Assembly: GCF_017565305.1 (NCBI RefSeq) | Contig: NZ_JAGEKP010000004.1 | Location: 495,296-559,295 of the forward strand | Direction: 5' to 3' | From: Leifsonia sp. TF02-11 | GTDB taxonomy: Bacteria; Actinomycetota; Actinomycetes; Actinomycetales; Microbacteriaceae | DNA length: 64,000 bases | In this document: positions 25,186 to 33,940 of the stretch, piece by piece | How the letters are laid out: every line of letters starts with the position of its first letter | Position numbering within the stretch: the stretch's first letter is position 1 | Notes under the pieces: generated by a model | Told to the model about the DNA's origin: nothing | The model's database searches: none | What the model saw: only the letters and a program-made list of their open reading frames with translations | Translations under genes and position numbers: made by a program

Positions 25186-27609
25186 ATGGCTGCCAAGGAC
25201 ACCGAGACGGTCTCGATCGACGGCCACCGGTTGCGGCTGACGAACCTCGACAAGGTGATGTACCCCGAGACCGGGACCACCAAGGCCGACGTCATCGGCT
25301 ACTACAGCGCGATCGCCGATGTCATGATCCCGCACACCCGCGACCGGATCGCCACCCGTAAGCGCTGGGTGCACGGCGTCGGGACGCCCGAGCATCCCGG
25401 CGAGGTCTTCTTCCAGAAGAACCTCGACCCGTCGTCCATCCCCGGCTGGGTGAAGACGCGCACGATCACGCACAAGACCAGCGCCAACACCTACCCGCTC
25501 GCGAACGATCGGGCCACCCTCGTCTGGCTCGCGCAGCTCGCCGCACTGGAGCTCCACGTGCCGCAATGGCGAGTGGGCCGCGGAGGCGAGCGCAGGAACC
25601 CCGACCGCCTGGTGCTCGACCTCGACCCGGGCGAGGGCGCGACGCTGCTCGACTGCGCGGAGGTGGCCCGGTTGGCGCGCGCCATCCTCGCCGACATGGG
25701 GCTCGATCCGCTCCCGGTGACCAGCGGGTCGAAGGGCATCCACCTGTACGCCCCGCTCGACGGCTCGCAGACCAGCGACCAGGTCTCCGCCGTGGCGCAC
25801 GAGCTCGCCCGAGCGCTGGAGGCCGACCATCCCGACCTCGTGGTGAGCGACATGAAGAAGACGCTGCGAGCGGGCAAGGTGCTGGTCGACTGGAGCCAGA
25901 ACAACGGAGCCAAGACGACGATCGCGCCCTACTCGCTGCGCGGGCGGTTCCGGCCGACCGTGGCGGCGCCGCGCACCTGGCGGGAGCTGGCCTCGAAGGA
26001 GCTGCGCCAGCTGGAGTACCCGGAGGTGCTCGACCGCGTGCAGAAGCGCGGGGATCCGCTCGCCGGCCTCGCCGCTGGGCGCCCAGCAGCCGAGGAGACC
26101 GACCGCCTCACGACCTACCGCGCCAAGCGCGACGCCGACAGGACGCCGGAGCCGGTGCCGTCGGTGAGCCCCGACGCCGCCGACGGCCGCTCGTTCGTCA
26201 TCCAGGAGCACCACGCCAGGCGGCTGCACTGGGACTTCCGCCTTCAGCACGACGGCGTGCTGGTGAGCTGGGCGCTGCCGAAGGGGCCGCCGACGGACCC
26301 GAAGCAGAACCACTTGGCGGTGCACGTGGAGGACCACCCCCTGGAGTACGGAACGTTCGCCGGCGACATCCCGCACGGCGAGTACGGGGCCGGCCACGTC
26401 GACATCTGGGACCACGGCGAATACGAGCTCGAGAAGTGGCGCGACGACGAAGTGATCGTCACCCTGCACGGCCAGGAGGACGGCGGACTGGGCGGCGTGC
26501 CCCGGAAGTTCGCGCTCATCGCCACCGCGCAGGGCGGGGACGAGAAGAACTGGCTGATCCACCTGATGAAGGACGCGGACCCGCGCGGAACGGCCGCACC
26601 AAAGGCCCCCGCCGCGAAGAAGACGACCGCCCATCCGATCGACAGTCCCCCGATCTCCCCCATGCTCGCCACCCTCGGCTCACGCAAGGACATCCACGAC
26701 GAGGCCGAGTGGGCGTTCGAGATGAAGTGGGACGGCATCCGCGCGATCGCGGTCGTGCAGGGCGGCGCGCTCCGGCTGACGACCCGCAACGGCAACGACG
26801 TCACCCGCACCTACCCCGACCTCGCCGGGCTCGTCGAGCTGGCCGGCGACCACGACCTGGTCGTCGACGGCGAGATCGTGACCCTCACCCGGCAGGGCCG
26901 GCCCGATTTCGGTCTCCTGCAGACCCGGATGGGCTTGACCCGACCAGCGGAGGTGGAGGCGGCTGCGAAGCGCGCCCCCGCGCACTACTTCGTCTTCGAC
27001 CTCCTCGAGCTCGACGGGAAGGATCTGCGGCGCGAGACCTACGACGACCGCCGCGCGGCGCTGGAGGCCGCGCTCACGCCGCCCAAGGACCACCCCGTGC
27101 AGGTGCCGCCGGCGTTCGCCGGGGATGTGGACCACGCCATCGCCTCCTCGAAGGAGCTCGGCCTCGAAGGCGTCATGGCCAAGCAGCGCGACGGCACGTA
27201 CGCGACCGGCCGGCGCTCGCGCACCTGGATCAAGATCAAGCACCATCTGAGTCAGGAGGTCGTGATCGGCGGCTGGACGCCAGGCAACGGCCGGCGGGCG
27301 AACGGGATCGGCGCGCTGCTGCTGGGCATCCCCGACGGCGACACGCTGCGCTACGTGGGCAAAGTGGGCACGGGCTTCACCGACGCGATGCTCGACGACC
27401 TCGCGAGGAAGCTCTCGGCGCACGAGCGCAAGACCCCGCCGTTGGAGGGCGTGCCCTCCCTCGACGCGCGCGGCGCGCACTGGGTGCGTCCCGAATACGT
27501 CGGCGAGGTCGAGTTCGCGGAGTGGACGGGCACCGACCGCCTCCGCCAGCCGTCGTGGCGGGGCCTGCGGCCCGACAAGTCCGTCGACGAGGTCGTGCGG
27601 GAGTCGTGA
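25186..27609 (+). CDS. ligD: Multifunctional ATP-dependent DNA ligase LigD
   Basis: An 807-residue end-joining enzyme with domains in the mycobacterial order: polymerase/primase (about 1-290; catalytic acidic pair in LVLDLDPGEG), phosphoesterase (about 315-460; HHARRLHWDFRLQHDG, HVEDHPLEYGTF, IPHGEYG), and ligase (about 490-800; PMLATLG, nucleotidyl lysine in EMKWDGIRAI, then HHLSQEVVIGGWTPG of the OB fold). Together with Ku it repairs double-strand breaks without a template. ATG 25186 is fixed by the upstream TACGGT box. All three active sites look intact. Confidence 0.95.
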   Translation: MAAKDTETVSIDGHRLRLTNLDKVMYPETGTTKADVIGYYSAIADVMIPHTRDRIATRKRWVHGVGTPEHPGEVFFQKNLDPSSIPGWVKTRTITHKTSANTYPLANDRATLVWLAQLAALELHVPQWRVGRGGERRNPDRLVLDLDPGEGATLLDCAEVARLARAILADMGLDPLPVTSGSKGIHLYAPLDGSQTSDQVSAVAHELARALEADHPDLVVSDMKKTLRAGKVLVDWSQNNGAKTTIAPYSLRGRFRPTVAAPRTWRELASKELRQLEYPEVLDRVQKRGDPLAGLAAGRPAAEETDRLTTYRAKRDADRTPEPVPSVSPDAADGRSFVIQEHHARRLHWDFRLQHDGVLVSWALPKGPPTDPKQNHLAVHVEDHPLEYGTFAGDIPHGEYGAGHVDIWDHGEYELEKWRDDEVIVTLHGQEDGGLGGVPRKFALIATAQGGDEKNWLIHLMKDADPRGTAAPKAPAAKKTTAHPIDSPPISPMLATLGSRKDIHDEAEWAFEMKWDGIRAIAVVQGGALRLTTRNGNDVTRTYPDLAGLVELAGDHDLVVDGEIVTLTRQGRPDFGLLQTRMGLTRPAEVEAAAKRAPAHYFVFDLLELDGKDLRRETYDDRRAALEAALTPPKDHPVQVPPAFAGDVDHAIASSKELGLEGVMAKQRDGTYATGRRSRTWIKIKHHLSQEVVIGGWTPGNGRRANGIGALLLGIPDGDTLRYVGKVGTGFTDAMLDDLARKLSAHERKTPPLEGVPSLDARGAHWVRPEYVGEVEFAEWTGTDRLRQPSWRGLRPDKSVDEVVRES

Positions 27610-27619
27610 CCGCGCCGGG

Positions 27620-29182
27620 TCACGGCGTGCGCGGCGAGTAGACCGACAGCGCGGCGGGGAGGATCCGCAGTTCGAGACCCGCACCCGGCGTGTCCGTCGA
27701 TGCCTCGCCGTCGTGGGCGTAGCCGGGGTCGACGTCGCGGGCACGCACCGAGATGCGGTCGCCGGTGAACGCGTCGAGAGCCGGCGGCCCCTGCAGGAAC
27801 GGCAGTCGGGCGACGAGCGCGTCCGTGCGGCCGCCGAACGCCAGGGCGACCGCCCCGCGGGTCTTGGGCTTCGGGCCTGCCATCAGGATGCGCACGTCGA
27901 GCAGGCCGTCGTCCAGCCTCCGTCGCTCGATCGGCGCGACCGTGACCGGGTAGTAGCGATCGATGCCGACGAACACCGACCAGATCGACCGGGTCTTCCC
28001 GTCGATCTCCACCTCGATCGGGCTGCTGGAGCGCACGACGCGGATGGCGGCGATGAGCGCGGCGACCGGCTTGCCCCAGCGCGCCTCGTGCTTCTCGCGC
28101 TCCGCGACGAACGCGGGGTAGAGCCCGACGGACGCCGTGTTGAGCACCGTCCGGGTCACCGCATCGCCGCCGGCCGCAGGGAAGCGCAGCTCTGCGACAT
28201 CGACCCGACGGCCCGAGCCGGCCGCGAAGGCGTCGAGCGCCGACTCGATCGATTCGAGTGCGGCCGCCTTGGCGAAGTGGTTGAACGTGCCGCCGGGCAG
28301 CACCAGCAGCGGGAGACCGGCGAGCCTGGCTTCGTGCGCCATCGCCGAGACGGTCCCGTCGCCGCCTGAGACCCCGAGCACGACGGGAGGCTCCGCCGAG
28401 TCGAGCTGCTCCTGCACGAGCGCGGCGATGTCGTCGCCCTCCTGCAGTTGGTGCACGCGGGCGTCGGGGAACCGCGTCGCGAGGAGAGGCCGCGGATCCG
28501 GCCTCCCGAGCCCGGCGCCCGAACCCGGGTTGACGACGATGAACGCGCCGGCACCGCGCGGCAGCACGGGCAGATCGATCGTCTCGGCAGTCGGCGCGGG
28601 AGTCGCAGTGCGCCGCAGCGAGCGCAGCACCGGCGTCGCGGCCTTCAGCAGGAGCGCAGCGCCCGCACCGATCGCCGCACCGCCTGCGACGTCAGAGAAC
28701 CAGTGCGCGCCGGTGTGCAGGCGCGAGTAGGCAACGCCGGCCGCGAGCGGGGCGAGCGCGGCACCGGCCGCCGGCGACTCCAGCGCGACCCCCGCGGCGA
28801 ACGCCGCTGCGCTGGCGGTGTGACCGGAAGGGAAGGACGGCGAGGTCGGCGACCGGTCGAGCCGACGCGACACCGGGATGGAGGTGAGCACCGGCCGGTC
28901 GCCTCCGACGAGGGTCTTGCCGACGACGTTGGCGATGAGGCTCGCGAGGCCGAGCGACGCGACCCCGCGCAGCGCCGCCCGCGGCTTGCCGAGCGCGACG
29001 AGCACCGCCGCAGCAGCGAACCACAGCTTGCCGTGGTCGGCGGCACCGCTGAGGAGCCGCCAGAATCCGTCCGCGCGCGGCCCGGTGCTGCGGCGGTTGA
29101 TCCGGCGCGCGACCGCCTCGTCGGTACGGACCACCGAACGCGGCAGGGCGAACAGGGACCGGCGGCGACGGGACGCAGACAT
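27620..29182 (-). CDS. PAP2 phosphatase-diacylglycerol kinase fusion
   Basis: A 520-residue membrane-associated fusion. The N-terminal half (about 45-190) is a PAP2 lipid phosphatase with all three motifs: KTLVGGDRP, PSGHTAS and SRLHTGAHWFSD. The C-terminal half (about 225-520) is a DAGK/LCB5-type lipid kinase with FIVVNPGSG and the active GVSGGDGTVSAM loop. One chain could therefore dephosphorylate and rephosphorylate lipid intermediates. ATG 29182 is chosen over ORF extensions because a TACGGT box lies 6 nt upstream. Substrate is unproven. Confidence 0.88.
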   Translation of the reverse strand: MSASRRRRSLFALPRSVVRTDEAVARRINRRSTGPRADGFWRLLSGAADHGKLWFAAAAVLVALGKPRAALRGVASLGLASLIANVVGKTLVGGDRPVLTSIPVSRRLDRSPTSPSFPSGHTASAAAFAAGVALESPAAGAALAPLAAGVAYSRLHTGAHWFSDVAGGAAIGAGAALLLKAATPVLRSLRRTATPAPTAETIDLPVLPRGAGAFIVVNPGSGAGLGRPDPRPLLATRFPDARVHQLQEGDDIAALVQEQLDSAEPPVVLGVSGGDGTVSAMAHEARLAGLPLLVLPGGTFNHFAKAAALESIESALDAFAAGSGRRVDVAELRFPAAGGDAVTRTVLNTASVGLYPAFVAEREKHEARWGKPVAALIAAIRVVRSSSPIEVEIDGKTRSIWSVFVGIDRYYPVTVAPIERRRLDDGLLDVRILMAGPKPKTRGAVALAFGGRTDALVARLPFLQGPPALDAFTGDRISVRARDVDPGYAHDGEASTDTPGAGLELRILPAALSVYSPRTP

Positions 29183-29188
29183 GCCATC

Positions 29189-29194
29189 ACCGTA
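29189..29194 (-). promoter_or_regulatory. -10 box TACGGT
   Basis: TACGGT on the minus strand, 6 nt before ATG 29182. Confidence 0.55.
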
Positions 29195-29238
29195 CCCGCC
29201 GGTGGTGTGCGGCGGCCGCTGCCCTGGCCCGCGTGGAT

Positions 29239-29553
29239 TCATCGATCGGGCTCGGTCGGGAGCGTCTCCCCTCGCTCGACACGAGCGCGGATCACGCCTT
29301 CCTCCCCCGCGATGAGGCTCTCGCTGCGGCGCAACCCGATCCTCTGCAGGTAATGATCGATATAGGACTCGATCTGGTCGGGCGGATCGTCGTCGAGCGC
29401 CGCTGCCTCATGCGCGATCGGTTCGCTGTGGCCGAGCGAGTAGAGGTACACGTCCCAGAAGCAACGGCCGTTTCCGCGCCCTGCCGGCTCTGCGACGATC
29501 CGATTCACGGTGCGTCGCTCGGCATCAGTGGTGTCGAGGAACGGCTTGGGCAC
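29239..29553 (-). CDS. Hypothetical protein
   Basis: A 104-residue protein that I do not recognise. It contains FWDVYLYSLGHSEPIAHEAA followed by an acidic helix (DDDPPDQIESYIDHYLQRIGL) and a charged C-terminus. GTG 29553 has GAGG 5 nt upstream. The region has a lower G+C content and less regular third-position bias than its neighbours, so it may be recently acquired or a decaying gene. It stands alone between the PAP2-kinase and a divergent membrane-protein gene. Confidence 0.45.
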   Translation of the reverse strand: MPKPFLDTTDAERRTVNRIVAEPAGRGNGRCFWDVYLYSLGHSEPIAHEAAALDDDPPDQIESYIDHYLQRIGLRRSESLIAGEEGVIRARVERGETLPTEPDR

Positions 29554-29565
29554 GAGGACCTCGAC

Positions 29566-29694
29566 TCAGAACGTGATCGTGTCGACGGGGTTACCCGAAG
29601 AACAATATCCCCAGGAGGTCAAGACGCTCGACACGGCATCGCTTTCGGATGCCTCGGCATGGGCTGCGGAAGCCCCGATGAGCGTGTGCGGCAC
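29566..29694 (-). CDS. Possible 42-residue peptide
   Basis: A short frame from GTG 29694 ending 12 nt before the 104-residue gene. The product ends SVLTSWGYCSSGNPVDTITF. There is no good ribosome site or -10 box. It may be part of a two-gene unit with the following hypothetical gene, or noncoding. Confidence 0.2.
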   Translation of the reverse strand: MPHTLIGASAAHAEASESDAVSSVLTSWGYCSSGNPVDTITF

Positions 29695-29711
29695 CCACCG
29701 CCACCGGGCGG

Positions 29712-29717
29712 TAGGAT
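29712..29717 (+). promoter_or_regulatory. -10 box TAGGAT
   Basis: TAGGAT, 7 nt before GTG 29725. Confidence 0.5.
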
Positions 29718-29724
29718 CGTCGTC

Positions 29725-30171
29725 GTGAGCACGCACACGATCGCCGACACCCACCACACCGCCTCCGACGATGTCGTCGTGGACGACGAGCACGGCGGCC
29801 TCGTCCGCAGCCTGAGCGCGACCGTCCCGCCGATGCTGGGCAACGCGATCGCGACCCTCATCGTGCTGGTCACCGTCGTCATCGGCGTCATCAGCCTCGT
29901 GTACACCTGGACCGGGCACGCCGACGAGTTCCTCCCGTTCTTCCAGGTGACGGTCGCGGCCACGGTCGTGTCGCTCAACGCGCTGTACGCCCGCCGCACC
30001 TTCAGCTACGTCATCACCCTGATCGGCGCCATCCTCTGGCTCTGGGTCTCCGTCACGCCGTTCGTGCCGTTCTGGCAGGTCGTGTTGCAGGCGGTCACCG
30101 TCACCATCATGGTCTTCGGCGTCGTCTTCTCGCTCGCGGCGGTCTCGCTCAGCAAGAAGCCCCGCTTCTGA
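29725..30171 (+). CDS. Hypothetical four-helix membrane protein
   Basis: A 148-residue protein with a hydrophilic, His/Asp-rich N-terminus (TIADTHHTASDDVVVDDEH) and four hydrophobic segments at about 38-62, 72-92, 96-116 and 120-142. I do not recognise the family. Its stop overlaps the following MFS gene (CTGA), so the two are probably one operon and might act together in transport. GTG 29725 is set by the TAGGAT box. Confidence 0.75.
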   Translation: MSTHTIADTHHTASDDVVVDDEHGGLVRSLSATVPPMLGNAIATLIVLVTVVIGVISLVYTWTGHADEFLPFFQVTVAATVVSLNALYARRTFSYVITLIGAILWLWVSVTPFVPFWQVVLQAVTVTIMVFGVVFSLAAVSLSKKPRF

Positions 30172-31547
30172 GCACAGAGCAGACCCCCGGCACACAGAAG
30201 CCAAACACAGCGGAGCCCGGCACAGCGGAGCCCGACGATACGCGGCTGTCGCATTCGCGGCACTTCGTCGACCTCAGCCCGCTGAAGGAGTCGCCGGCGT
30301 TCGCGCGGCTCTGGGCCGGCGGCGCCATCTCGGGGATCGGCGGCCAGATGACGGTCGTGGCGGTCGGCCTCCACATCTACGACCTCACCCACTCGACGCT
30401 CGCCGTCTCGTTGGTGGCGCTCTTCGCGCTCGTCCCGATGATCGTGTTCGGCCTCTACGGGGGCGTGCTCGCGGACGCGTTCGACCGGCGGACGGTCGCG
30501 CTCGTCACCGCGATCGTGGCGTGGGCCTCCACCGCCGGCATCGCCCTCGTCGCCTGGATGCACGTCCAGGTCGTCTGGCCGCTGTACGCGCTGACGACCG
30601 TCAACGCTGTCGCGACGGTCATGATCGGCGCGACCCGGCAGGCGATCACGCCCCGGCTGCTCCCTGTGCGGTTGCTACCCGCGGCGAGCGCGCTCGGCGG
30701 CATCAGCATGGGCGTCATGGTCACGGTCGGCCCCGCGCTGGCCGGTCTGCTGGTCGCGAGTGTCGGTATCCCCTGGACCTACACGGTGGACGTCATCCTG
30801 TTCACTGCGGCGTTCCTCGGGATCTTCACGCTGCCCTCCATCGTGCCGGAGGGTGAGCGGCAGAGCGCCGGTCTCTCGTCGGTCCTGCAGGGACTGCGGT
30901 TCCTGAAGACCGCGCCGAACCTCTCGATGACCTTCGTGCTCGACCTGATCGCGATGACGTTCGGCCAGCCGCGCGCACTGTTCCCCGCCGTCGGCGCGCT
31001 GCTGATCGGGGGCGGCCCCGTCACGGTCGGCATCCTGACCGCCGCCGGCGCCGTCGGCACGCTCGTCTCGAGCGTGTTCTCCGGCCGCCTCGGCCACGTG
31101 CGCTGGCAGGGCCGCGCCGTCGAGCGGGCGATCGTGGTCTACGGCGCGTCCATCCTCGGCTTCGGCATCGTGCTCGCCGTCGTCGCGTTCAGCGGCACGG
31201 CGGGAGGCGGTGCCTCGTTCGCCGAGGCGAATCTCCCCGCGCTGATCGCGGCCACCGTCCTGCTCGCCGCCTCGGGCGCCGCGGACAACGTCAGCTCGAT
31301 CTTCCGGATGACGATCCTGCAGGCCTCGGCGCCCGACGTCATGCGCGGGCGGCTCCAGGGCGTGTTCACGGTCGTCGTGACCGGAGGGCCGCGCCTCGGC
31401 GACCTCTACATCGGCGTGCTGGCGTTGACCGGCGCGCTGTGGTTCCCTCCGCTTCTCGGCGGCCTCCTGATCGTCGTCCTCGTCGCAACGGTCGTGCGCG
31501 TGCAGCGCGGCTTCCGCCGCTACGACGCGCTGGCGCCCACTCCCTGA
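30168..31547 (+). CDS. MFS exporter (EntS-like), probable CTG start
   Basis: An MFS_3-type (enterobactin-exporter-like) transporter, 459 residues from CTG 30168. The first helix block FARLWAGGAISGIGGQMTVV aligns with the family start, yet there is no ATG, GTG or TTG between the previous gene and an internal ATG at 30348, which would cut helix 1 in half. CTG 30168 forms a CTGA overlap with the upstream stop, exactly where ATGA is usual. Other motifs are GGVLADAFDRRTV and TRQAITPRLLP. Substrate unknown. Confidence 0.75.
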   Translation: MSTEQTPGTQKPNTAEPGTAEPDDTRLSHSRHFVDLSPLKESPAFARLWAGGAISGIGGQMTVVAVGLHIYDLTHSTLAVSLVALFALVPMIVFGLYGGVLADAFDRRTVALVTAIVAWASTAGIALVAWMHVQVVWPLYALTTVNAVATVMIGATRQAITPRLLPVRLLPAASALGGISMGVMVTVGPALAGLLVASVGIPWTYTVDVILFTAAFLGIFTLPSIVPEGERQSAGLSSVLQGLRFLKTAPNLSMTFVLDLIAMTFGQPRALFPAVGALLIGGGPVTVGILTAAGAVGTLVSSVFSGRLGHVRWQGRAVERAIVVYGASILGFGIVLAVVAFSGTAGGGASFAEANLPALIAATVLLAASGAADNVSSIFRMTILQASAPDVMRGRLQGVFTVVVTGGPRLGDLYIGVLALTGALWFPPLLGGLLIVVLVATVVRVQRGFRRYDALAPTP

Positions 31548-31565
31548 GCTCTCTGCAGCTCGGGT

Positions 31566-32201
31566 TCAGCGGGTGCGGATGCGGCGCGCCAGGCGCGGGT
31601 AGTCGATGACGAGGCCGTCCTCGTCGACGCCGAGGTCGGCCGTGAAGCCGCTGCCGACGCTGCGATAGCGCACGACCGCGCGTCCGGCCTCCGGGTCGTA
31701 CGGGTGGGCTGCGCTATACGCCTGGCGGCTCGCGACGACCTCCAGCGACGGGAGGTCCACCCACGCCATCGTCAGTTCCGTCTCTTCCAGGCCGTCCAGC
31801 GCGTTCAGTCGCAGGATCGGCATGGTGTTGGTGACCGGGCACAGCGCCAGATCGCAGTCCACGGCGCCGTCCAGGTCGGACGGCGACACGATTCCGGGCT
31901 CCGCCAGCGGCGCATCGTGATAGCGGGTCGCGCCGTGCGTGTACGACTCGCTGGTCCAGCGCCCGTGCGCGTCGCGGGCGAGCACCAGCCAGCGCGTGAA
32001 GCCGCGGCCAGCCACCGCGACCGAGAGACGGTCGGTCGCCCAGCCGGAGGAGGTCTCGAGCTCCCAGCTCACGACGTAGTCGGTGGTGCGCGAGGTGCCG
32101 AGGGCATCGAGCCGGTCGGGCGCGAAGGTGACGACCGCCGCCTCCAACCGCTCGGGGTCCTCGTCGCCGACCCACTCCACGTGCCGCACCGCACCGCGCA
32201 T
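31566..32201 (-). CDS. Putative glycolipid-binding protein
   Basis: A 211-residue protein of the putative glycolipid-binding family (PF06475/DUF1089). Conserved blocks include DYVVSWELETSSGW, LVLARDAHGRWTSE, DCDLALCPVTNTMPILRL and the C-terminal VVRYRSVGSGFTADLGVDEDGLVIDYPRL. These form a beta-barrel lipid-binding fold. ATG 32201 is chosen because GGAGG lies 8 nt upstream. The operon context gives no pathway; it is convergent with the MFS gene and divergent from a DUF1772 gene. Confidence 0.82.
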   Translation of the reverse strand: MRGAVRHVEWVGDEDPERLEAAVVTFAPDRLDALGTSRTTDYVVSWELETSSGWATDRLSVAVAGRGFTRWLVLARDAHGRWTSESYTHGATRYHDAPLAEPGIVSPSDLDGAVDCDLALCPVTNTMPILRLNALDGLEETELTMAWVDLPSLEVVASRQAYSAAHPYDPEAGRAVVRYRSVGSGFTADLGVDEDGLVIDYPRLARRIRTR

Positions 32202-32251
32202 CGTTCCCGCCTCCGTCCGCAGGGGCCCGTGACTCCGCCCGAGCAAGACGA

Positions 32252-32257
32252 TACGCT
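32252..32257 (+). promoter_or_regulatory. -10 box TACGCT
   Basis: TACGCT, 6 nt before ATG 32264. Confidence 0.5.
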
Positions 32258-32263
32258 CACGCC

Positions 32264-32740
32264 ATGCAGACAGCGACAGCCATCTGGATCGTCCTCGCCG
32301 CCCTCAGCACCGCTATCGTCGGCGGCGTCTACCTCGGCTTCGGCGCGATGGTGATGCCGGCGTTCGACGGCGACGCCCGCTCGACCGGCGTGATGAACCG
32401 GATCAACGTGCTGGCGCCGCGGTCGCCGTTCATTCTGGCGTTCCTCGTCTCGGCGCTCGCCTGCGGGGTGAGCATCGTCTTGGTGCTCGTGGACCTGATG
32501 GCGGGGGCGACGGCGGCGTGGGCAGCGCTGGTCGCGGTGGCCGGCGCCGTGCTCGGACTCGCCGGATTCGTGATCACGGCCGCGGTCAACGTCCCGCTGA
32601 ACAACCGCCTGGCGGAGGCCGCGCCGGGCGACGACGCGGCGTTCGCGGCGTTCGAGAAGCCCTGGCGGAAGGCGAACAGTGCGCGCGGCGCGGTCTCGCT
32701 CGCCGGCGCCGCAGCCTTGATGACGTCGCTGCTGGGCTGA
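32264..32740 (+). CDS. DUF1772 family membrane protein
   Basis: A 158-residue protein with four transmembrane segments (about 5-28, 54-78, 84-107 and 139-156), matching the DUF1772/anthrone-oxygenase-like family. The conserved polar loop between helices 3 and 4 is NVPLNNRLAEA, followed by FEKPWRKANSARG. No reaction is established for most bacterial members. It is convergent with the citrate synthase gene, 18 bp apart. Confidence 0.8.
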   Translation: MQTATAIWIVLAALSTAIVGGVYLGFGAMVMPAFDGDARSTGVMNRINVLAPRSPFILAFLVSALACGVSIVLVLVDLMAGATAAWAALVAVAGAVLGLAGFVITAAVNVPLNNRLAEAAPGDDAAFAAFEKPWRKANSARGAVSLAGAAALMTSLLG

Positions 32741-32758
32741 GCGCGGCCGGTGCCCTTC

Positions 32759-33928
32759 TCAGGCCGCGATCGTCCGCGCGGGCAGCGGCGTCGGCGCCGG
32801 CGGTCCGTCGTAGCGCGACGACGGCCGGAGGATCTTGCCGTCGGCAGCCTGCTCCAGGATGTGCGCCGTCCAGCCGACGACGCGGGCGACGGCGAAGGTC
32901 GGCGTGAACAGTGAGCGCGGGATCCCGCACAGTTCCATGACGACACCGGCGTAGAACTCGACGTTGGTGTGCAGTTCCCGACCCGGTTTCAGCTCAGCGA
33001 GGAGCCGCTGCACCCGGTCCTCCACCTGCACGGCGAACGCCACCCGGTCTCCGCCGAACCCCTGCGCCACCTCCCGCAGCAGCCGCGAGCGCGGGTCCTC
33101 TGTGCGGTAGACGGCGTGCCCGAACCCCATGACGCGGCCGCCGCCGCGGACGGTGGCGGTGATCCACTCGTCGATGCGGTCGGGGGTGCCGATGGCGTCG
33201 AGGGTCTCGAGCGCGCGGCTCGGCGCTCCCCCGTGCAACGGGCCGGACAGCGCTCCGAGCGCGCCGTCGACGGCAGCCGCGACATCCGCTCCGGTGGAGG
33301 CGATGACCCGCGCGGTGAAGGTGGATGCGTTGAAGCCGTGGTCGATGGCGGCGGTCAGGTACGCGCTCAGCGCGTGCTCGTGGGCCGCATCCGGGACACG
33401 ACCGGTGACCAGACGCAGGTAGTCGGACACCTGGCCGAGGTCGTCCCGCGGCTCGGCCGGGACCTCTCCCTTTGCGTAGGCGTGCAGCGACGCGAGCAGG
33501 ACCGGTGTGACGGCCGCGACCCGGATCGCGTCGCTCGTGCGCGCGTCCGGGTCTTCGTCGTAAACCGGCCGCAGCCCATCGTGCGCGGCGACCGCGGCGA
33601 GCGCCATCCTCAGGCCGGCGAGGGCATCGCCGCCCGCGGTGAGCCGCGCGATCGACGGCAGCAGTTCGGCGACCGGGCCGGGGATGCGCCGGGCGGCCGC
33701 GATGCGCTGCCGGAACGCAGCCAGCTCCTCGGGCGTCGGGAGGTCGCCGAAGAGCAGCAGGTACCAGGCGTCCTCGAACGTGCGATCGCGTGCGAGGTCG
33801 ATCGCCGAGTACTGGCGGTAGTGATAGAACCCCTCCTGCCCGCGCACGTCGCCCAGCGCGGTGTGCGCGGCGACCACATTGGTCAGCCCGCGGGGGACGT
33901 CGATGAGGGTGTCGTTCATGCGGTCCAT
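32759..33928 (-). CDS. Citrate synthase (CitA-like)
   Basis: A 389-residue citrate or 2-methylcitrate synthase condensing an acyl-CoA with oxaloacetate. The two catalytic histidines are present: His232 in GPLHGGAPS and His271 in MGFGHAVYRTEDPR. The acidic residue is Glu324 (NVEFYAG) rather than Asp, as in the CitA/citrate-synthase-2 subclass. The start could be ATG 33928 or ATG 33919; there is no ribosome site, and a CACACT hexamer 6 nt before 33928 with TTGACG 17 bp upstream suggests leaderless initiation. It is divergent from an HTH-fused homologue across 51 bp with palindromes. Confidence 0.9.
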   Translation of the reverse strand: MDRMNDTLIDVPRGLTNVVAAHTALGDVRGQEGFYHYRQYSAIDLARDRTFEDAWYLLLFGDLPTPEELAAFRQRIAAARRIPGPVAELLPSIARLTAGGDALAGLRMALAAVAAHDGLRPVYDEDPDARTSDAIRVAAVTPVLLASLHAYAKGEVPAEPRDDLGQVSDYLRLVTGRVPDAAHEHALSAYLTAAIDHGFNASTFTARVIASTGADVAAAVDGALGALSGPLHGGAPSRALETLDAIGTPDRIDEWITATVRGGGRVMGFGHAVYRTEDPRSRLLREVAQGFGGDRVAFAVQVEDRVQRLLAELKPGRELHTNVEFYAGVVMELCGIPRSLFTPTFAVARVVGWTAHILEQAADGKILRPSSRYDGPPAPTPLPARTIAA

Positions 33929-33940
33929 GGCAGTAGTGTG

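Noticed and set aside
24208..26634. Extending Ku upstream into an 808-codon protein
   Set aside because: The extra part is antisense to ligD, and the Ku family starts exactly at ATG 25098.
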